A DNA stretch of 64,000 nt from an uncultured Desulfovibrio sp. (GTDB lineage Bacteria > Desulfobacterota > Desulfovibrionia > Desulfovibrionales > Desulfovibrionaceae): the NCBI RefSeq assembly GCF_944324525.1, contig NZ_CALUWS010000005.1, forward strand, positions 27,514 through 91,513. The letters run 5' to 3'. Each line of letters starts with the position of its first letter. Within the stretch, counting starts at the first letter, position 1. The position numbers and the translations under genes were made by a program. Below are positions 59,522-64,000 of the stretch, in pieces. Below the pieces are notes generated by a model. The model saw only the letters and a list, made by a program, of their open reading frames with translations, did no database searches and had not been told where the DNA came from.

Positions 59522-60886
59522 ATGACTCATTATCTGGACTGGTCACATGCGGCGGCCGGCCGGCTGACGGCGGAGATGCTGCGGCGGCCGAGCGCCCGGG
59601 CCGGGGCCCTGGCCTCCCGCCTTGCCGCGGAGGTGGAGCAGGGACGCCTGCCGTTCCTCGATCTGCCGTTCCGGCAGCGGCTGGAGCGGGAGCTGCCGCC
59701 CCTGTTGCCCCGGCTGAAGGCCCGGCGGCACATGCTCCTGCTGGGCATCGGCGGTTCGGCGCTTGGCGCGCGTGCCCTGCAGCGTGCCTTTGCGCCGCAG
59801 CAGGATGAACCCGGGCATGACGGCCCCTGTCTCTGGATAGCCGACAACGTGTGCGAGGCGACCCTGACCCGCTGGCTCGACCGCCTCCCTCCCGCTGATA
59901 CCGTCGTCGTCTGCGTGAGCAAGTCCGGCGGCACCATCGAGACCGTAGCCCAGTACCTGCTGGTGCGGGATTGGCTGCGCGCCGCCCTGGGGGATGGCTG
60001 GCGGGAGCATGTCCTGCTCGTGACGGACGACCGGCGGGGCTTCCTGCGTGAGGAGGCCGCGCGGCATGCTCTGCCCTCGCTGGAAGTGCCGGACCATCTG
60101 GGAGGCCGCTATTCCGCCCTGTCCGCCGTGGGCCTCGTGCCCGCCGCCTTCCTGGGCATCGACTGGCGGGCTCTGCTGGACGGCGCGGCCGCGCAGGGAG
60201 CAAGCCTCATCCGGGCGGCGCATGCCGGAGAGCTGGCGGATCATCCGGCCTTCCGGCTGGCGGGCTGGGCGCATGAGCTGGAAGGCTGCGGCTATGACCA
60301 GCTGATCTTTTTCTGCTATCTGCCGCAATGGGCCGCCTTCGGGGCGTGGTTCGCCCAGCTCTGGGCCGAGAGCCTCGGCAAGGACGGCACGGGCAGCCAG
60401 CCGCTGCCGGCCGTGGGCGTGACGGATCAGCACTCCATCAATCAGATGTTCCTTGACGGGCCGCGCAACAAGGCCTGCCTTTTCCTGAGCGGGCCGGAAG
60501 CCGATGTGCGGCAGGCGGGCGGCGCGGGGCCGCATTTTTCGGCGGACATGCCGGAACGCTGGCAGTGGCTGGCGGGACGCCCCTTCGGCTGTCTGCTGGA
60601 CGCCGAGGCGCTGGGCACGCGCATGGCCCTCTGCCGGAGCGGGCTGCCCCTGACCCATGTGCAGATGGAGGACGCTTCGCCCAGGGCTGCGGGCGCTCTG
60701 ATGGGCCTGCTGGAAGGGGCGACCCTGCTGACCGGCTGGCTCAACGGCATCGATCCGCTGGATCAGCCCGCCGTGGAGCTGGGCAAGCGGCTGGCCAACG
60801 CCCGTCTGGGCGCGCCGGGGCTGGCTGAGGACGCGGCGGCCATGCGGGACTTTCTGGCGCGGAGCGCCGACCGGCAGCCGTTTTGA
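59522..60886 (+). CDS. pgi: glucose-6-phosphate isomerase
   Basis: 454-residue SIS-fold enzyme interconverting glucose-6-phosphate and fructose-6-phosphate. Motifs are LLLGIGGSALGARAL, VVCVSKSGGTIET, GGRYSALSAVGL, GTGSQPLPAVGVTDQHS and the C-terminal His/Lys region with AVELGKRLAN. It is of the shorter Pgi type. AGGAG lies eight bases before the chosen ATG. Confidence 0.93.
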   Translation: MTHYLDWSHAAAGRLTAEMLRRPSARAGALASRLAAEVEQGRLPFLDLPFRQRLERELPPLLPRLKARRHMLLLGIGGSALGARALQRAFAPQQDEPGHDGPCLWIADNVCEATLTRWLDRLPPADTVVVCVSKSGGTIETVAQYLLVRDWLRAALGDGWREHVLLVTDDRRGFLREEAARHALPSLEVPDHLGGRYSALSAVGLVPAAFLGIDWRALLDGAAAQGASLIRAAHAGELADHPAFRLAGWAHELEGCGYDQLIFFCYLPQWAAFGAWFAQLWAESLGKDGTGSQPLPAVGVTDQHSINQMFLDGPRNKACLFLSGPEADVRQAGGAGPHFSADMPERWQWLAGRPFGCLLDAEALGTRMALCRSGLPLTHVQMEDASPRAAGALMGLLEGATLLTGWLNGIDPLDQPAVELGKRLANARLGAPGLAEDAAAMRDFLARSADRQPF

Positions 60887-60906
60887 GTCCGGCGGGGCAC
60901 GAGGGT

Positions 60907-62433
60907 ATGCGCAGCATTCGTGAATGGCTGGGAAGGTCCCGGCCGGAGACCCGCGAGACCGCCGGAGCGCCGGCGGCGGACCTGCCGCTCAGCTATGCGC
61001 GGACGCTTTCCTGGCTCTCGCTCGTGATCATTTTGCTGACGAGTCTGGGCTTGTCCTTCTTCATATCCAATTCGGCGCGGCAGACCCTGCTCACCAAGCA
61101 GGAGGAATTCGCCCGCCTGCTGGCGGACAACCTCAATCACCAGATCTTCCGGCGTTTTGCCCTGCCCACCATCCTCGCCCACGGGCGCATCGCCCTGCGC
61201 CAGCCCTCGCAGTACGAGCACCTCAACGAGGTGGTCGGTTCGGTCATCCACGGCCTGCCGGTGGAGCGGCTGCGCATCTATGATTTTTCCCGCTTGGTGG
61301 CCTTTTCCACCAACAAGGAGGATCTGGGACGTACGGGGCTGGCCCCGGAAGGACTGGAAGAGGTCTTGCGCGGCGGCCCGGCGCAGGTGGAGATCATTTC
61401 CGCCATCCCCGACTGGCAAGCCCCGTTCAACATCCCGCTCCAGCGCGGGACCTTCGTCCTGCGCCTGCTTTGTCCCTTGCGGGGCGAGGCGCTGGAGGCC
61501 GGGGGCGATCCGCCGCTCATGGGGGCGCTGGAGCTGACGCAGGACATCACCGGGGACTACGAACAGGTGCTGGCCTTTCAGGGCATCATTGTGGTCATGT
61601 GCCTTTTGTCGTCGGTGATCCTCTTCGCCTTGCTGCTCATGCTCATCCATCGGGCCGAACGGGTATTGGCCGAGCGCATGAACCGCAACCGTCAGCTGGA
61701 GAACGAGCTGCACAGCAACGAGAAGCTGGCCAGCATGGGCCGGGTCATCGCCAGCATCGCCCACGAGATCCGCAATCCGCTGGGCATCATACGCTCCAGC
61801 GCCGAGCTTTTGCAGCGCCGGACGGACAAGACCGATGCGGGGACCCGCCGCATCCTGGACGCCATTTATGACGAGTCCGTGCGTCTTTCGCAGACCGTCA
61901 ACGATTTTCTGGACTACGCCCGTCCCCGGCAGCCCCGGCAGGATCTGGTGGACGTCAACCTGGTGCTGGATCAGGCGCTGGCCTTCCTGGAAGGGGAGTG
62001 GAGCCGCTGCGGCGTGCGCCTTGAGCGGGACACGCCGGCCGGCCTCCTGATACTGGGCGACAAGGACCTGCTCTACCGCGCCTTCTACAATATCCTGACC
62101 AACGGCCAGCAGGCCATGGACGGCCCCGGCGTCATGCGGGTATGCGCCCGTCACGAGCAGGAGGAGATCATCCTCGAGTTCCGCGACAGCGGCCCCGGCA
62201 TCGACGAGGCCATCCTGCCCAATCTGCTGGATCCCTTCTTCACCACCAAGGATGACGGGACGGGCCTCGGGCTGCCCATCGTGCAGTCCATCATCGCCAG
62301 CCACGGCGGCCAGCTCCATCTGGCCAACGCCGCGGAAGGCGGCGCGGTGGTGACCGTCAGCCTGCCGGCGGCCCCGTGTCCGCCGCAACGCGGCGAAGGC
62401 CCGGCGGATGCGGCAAGCAAGGAGAACGCATGA
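60907..62433 (+). CDS. NtrB-type sensor histidine kinase
   Basis: 508-residue membrane kinase. Two membrane helices (about 35-55 and 215-240) enclose a Cache-like periplasmic domain. The dimerisation box is VIASIAHEIRNPLGIIRSS with the phosphorylated His, and the ATPase motifs are DSGPGIDE and GTGLGLPIVQSI. Its stop overlaps the start of the NtrC-type regulator (ATGA). Such pairs respond to small-molecule or redox signals and drive sigma-54 promoters. Confidence 0.92.
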   Translation: MRSIREWLGRSRPETRETAGAPAADLPLSYARTLSWLSLVIILLTSLGLSFFISNSARQTLLTKQEEFARLLADNLNHQIFRRFALPTILAHGRIALRQPSQYEHLNEVVGSVIHGLPVERLRIYDFSRLVAFSTNKEDLGRTGLAPEGLEEVLRGGPAQVEIISAIPDWQAPFNIPLQRGTFVLRLLCPLRGEALEAGGDPPLMGALELTQDITGDYEQVLAFQGIIVVMCLLSSVILFALLLMLIHRAERVLAERMNRNRQLENELHSNEKLASMGRVIASIAHEIRNPLGIIRSSAELLQRRTDKTDAGTRRILDAIYDESVRLSQTVNDFLDYARPRQPRQDLVDVNLVLDQALAFLEGEWSRCGVRLERDTPAGLLILGDKDLLYRAFYNILTNGQQAMDGPGVMRVCARHEQEEIILEFRDSGPGIDEAILPNLLDPFFTTKDDGTGLGLPIVQSIIASHGGQLHLANAAEGGAVVTVSLPAAPCPPQRGEGPADAASKENA

Positions 62434-63809
62434 GCGAAAAATCGCATATCCTGATCATAGATGACGAAAAGAACTACCTGCTGGTGCTGCAAACGCTGCT
62501 GGAGGATGAAGGTTATGCCGTGACCGCCATCAGCGACCCGGAGACCGCGCTTGCCTTTCTGGGCGAAAGCGAGGTGGACGTGGTGGTGACGGACATGAAG
62601 ATGCCGCGCGTCACCGGCCGGGAGGTGCTGCAACGGGTCAAGAAGAGCTGGCCCTACATCCCGGTGCTGATCATGACGGCCTTCGGTTCCATCGAAAGCG
62701 CCGTGGAAGTCATGAAGTACGGGGCCTTCGACTACATCACCAAGCCCTTTTCCAATGACGAGCTCCTGCTCTCCCTGCATAACGCCACGGAGCTGGCCCG
62801 GACGCACCGGCAGTACCGCCTGCTGCAGGAAGCTATGGAAGACCGCTACGGCGTCCACAAGATCGTGGGGCGCAGCCGGGCCATACGCGACGTGCTGGCC
62901 ATGGTGGACAGGGCCGCCCCCAGCCGCTCCACGGTGCTCATCACCGGGGAGTCGGGAACCGGCAAGGAACTGGTGGCCCGCGCCATCCACTACTCCAGCC
63001 CGCGCAAGGAAAAGCCCTTTGTTTCCGTCAATTGCATGGCGCTCAATCCCGGCGTGCTGGAAAGCGAGCTTTTCGGGCATGAGAAGGGGTCCTTCACCGG
63101 GGCCGTGGCCATGCGGCGCGGCCGCTTCGAGCAGGCGGACGGGGGCACGCTCTTCCTGGACGAGATCGCGGAACTCACGCCGGAGCTGCAGGTCAAGCTT
63201 TTGCGCGTCCTGCAGGAACGGCGCTTCGAGCGTGTGGGCGGCAGCGAAGAAGTGGAGGTGGATATCCGCGTGGTGGCCGCCACCAACAAGGATCTGGCGA
63301 GCATGGTGGAGGCCGGTACCTTCCGCGACGACCTGTATTACCGCCTCAATGTGGTGCAGATCCCTCTGCCGCCCCTGCGGGAACGGCGGGAGGACATCCC
63401 GCTGCTGGTGGCCCACTTTGTGGAAAAGGTGGCGGCGGACAACAACATGGCTCCCAAGACCTTCAGCACCGAAGCCCTCAACTACCTGACGGGCTACGAG
63501 TGGCCCGGCAATATCCGCCAACTGGAAAACGTGGTGGAAAGCTGCATCGTGCTGGTGCCCGGCTCGGTCATCGAGGTGGACAATCTGCCCGCCGAGATCC
63601 GTGATGAAGACGCGCAGTTCAAAAGCGCCGTGGATCTGCTGCCCGTCCAGCTCGATCTGGCGGACACGCTGGAAAAGATCGAGGCCGCCCTCATCCGCCG
63701 TGCGCTGGTACGGGCGGATCTGGTGCAGGTCAAGGCCGCCGAGCTGCTCGGTATCTCCAAAAGCCTCCTGCAATACAAGCTCAAGAAATACGCCATCACC
63801 GGACATTAG
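62430..63809 (+). CDS. sigma-54-dependent NtrC-family response regulator
   Basis: 459 residues in three parts. Receiver (1-120): DDEKNYLL, Asp in VVVTDMKMP, Lys in YITKPFSN. AAA+ domain (about 145-380): Walker A GESGTGKELVARAI, the sigma-54 loop KGSFTGAVAMR (GSFTGA in place of the usual GAFTGA), Walker B GGTLFLDEIAEL. A C-terminal Fis-type helix-turn-helix follows (AAELLGISKSLLQYKLKKY). AAGGAG precedes the ATG. Its stop TAG starts a family A copy. The target genes are unknown. Confidence 0.94.
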   Translation: MSEKSHILIIDDEKNYLLVLQTLLEDEGYAVTAISDPETALAFLGESEVDVVVTDMKMPRVTGREVLQRVKKSWPYIPVLIMTAFGSIESAVEVMKYGAFDYITKPFSNDELLLSLHNATELARTHRQYRLLQEAMEDRYGVHKIVGRSRAIRDVLAMVDRAAPSRSTVLITGESGTGKELVARAIHYSSPRKEKPFVSVNCMALNPGVLESELFGHEKGSFTGAVAMRRGRFEQADGGTLFLDEIAELTPELQVKLLRVLQERRFERVGGSEEVEVDIRVVAATNKDLASMVEAGTFRDDLYYRLNVVQIPLPPLRERREDIPLLVAHFVEKVAADNNMAPKTFSTEALNYLTGYEWPGNIRQLENVVESCIVLVPGSVIEVDNLPAEIRDEDAQFKSAVDLLPVQLDLADTLEKIEAALIRRALVRADLVQVKAAELLGISKSLLQYKLKKYAITGH

Positions 63810-63927
63810 CGCATTTTCAGTACAGCCTGTCGTTTTGCGGGAAAAAACGCGGTTTTTCCGTTCACGAAAGGCCGGGCGGCACAGCGCCGACCGGCCTTTC
63901 GTCTTTTTTAAAGGCAAAAGGCTCTAG
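63807..63927 (-). repeat. family A hairpin repeat (copy 12, inverted)
   Basis: Inverted copy from the NtrC-type stop codon (TAGCGCATTTTC) to CTAG. It contains GCGGGAAAAAACGCGGTTTTTCCG, GGCCGGGCGGCACAGCGCCGACCGGCC (in two arms) and GTCTTTTTTAAAGGCAAAAGG. The last hairpin is missing. Confidence 0.85.
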
Positions 63928-64000
63928 CTGTAGAGTGTCAACACGTTGTTCACCCTCCGTTCAGACATGAAGCTGGAGGTTTTCTGCCAAGAGCCGAATG

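Noticed and set aside
63924-64000. Possible C-terminus of a minus-strand gene entering from the right edge
   Set aside because: Two frames are open to the edge, one ending at 63961 (..AENLQLHV) and one at 63924; about 25 codons are too few to choose or identify.

Overview
The window is high-GC DNA from a Gram-negative, strictly anaerobic, flagellated bacterium. Gene content points to the Desulfovibrionaceae, plausibly a gut-type Desulfovibrio: a ferrosome-type iron cluster beside feoA, a tol-pal operon, MotE- and FliJ-type flagellar proteins, many two-component systems and acetyl-CoA synthetase. The genus is an inference; no rRNA or tRNA gene was seen. Gene density is high, in short operons on both strands.

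Layout. 1-5281: two-component pair cut by the left edge, mutY, cyclophilin, DinB-like protein, and a secreted protein made of two HdeA-like halves. 5721-12417: large hybrid histidine kinase, EamA transporter, PHP phosphoesterase, Trm112-like, YfcE-like and Maf proteins. 12870-14945: acs. 15114-19413: iron region with a Fur-like operator, a structured feoA leader, feoA, a DUF6110-like membrane protein, a P1B-6-type ATPase (FezB) and a small HMA-like protein, i.e. a ferrosome locus. 19804-22640: second EamA transporter, ddl, HD-domain protein. 23024-28343: flagellin with a LamG-like insert, MltB-type transglycosylase, S24-like regulator, hflC, hflK. 28430-31976: RNase J and a TolC-family protein. 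32294-37321: tolQ, tolR, tolA, an extra secreted protein with two TonB/TolA C-terminal domains, tolB, pal. 37467-39312: 2-hydroxyacid dehydrogenase and amidohydrolase. 39705-39797: signal recognition particle RNA. 39903-46956: surface-sugar island (GT8 glycosyltransferase, HpcH-type aldolase, epimerase, KdsB-like cytidylyltransferase, two hexapeptide acyltransferases, HAD phosphatase, lipoprotein). 47478-49638: two envelope proteins of unknown function. 49990-54930: cstA, thiD, fliJ, motE, truA. 55537-58030: candidate small RNA, YbjQ-like protein, MFS transporter. 58279-63809: YchJ-like and Cys-rich proteins, pgi, and an NtrC-type two-component pair.

The most striking non-coding content is two families of dispersed intergenic repeats. 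Family A (12 copies, about 90-300 bp) is a chain of up to four hairpins and usually starts at a stop codon. Family B (5 copies, about 210-340 bp) looks like a MITE: its terminal inverted repeats resemble CTAGGGCCTGTTGACAC, and it carries a very long G-rich hairpin next to a conserved C-rich box. Four further sites carry only the hairpin plus C-rich box; their arms differ in sequence between copies yet stay almost perfectly complementary. B and A often lie back to back (18701-19075, 41609-42090, 54927-55355), sharing a CTAG. They interrupt the ferrosome cluster twice, flank the SRP RNA gene and divide the sugar island.

The leading biological systems are the ferrosome locus with its Fur-like operator and leader structure, and the A/B repeat system, which no gene in the window appears to mobilise.
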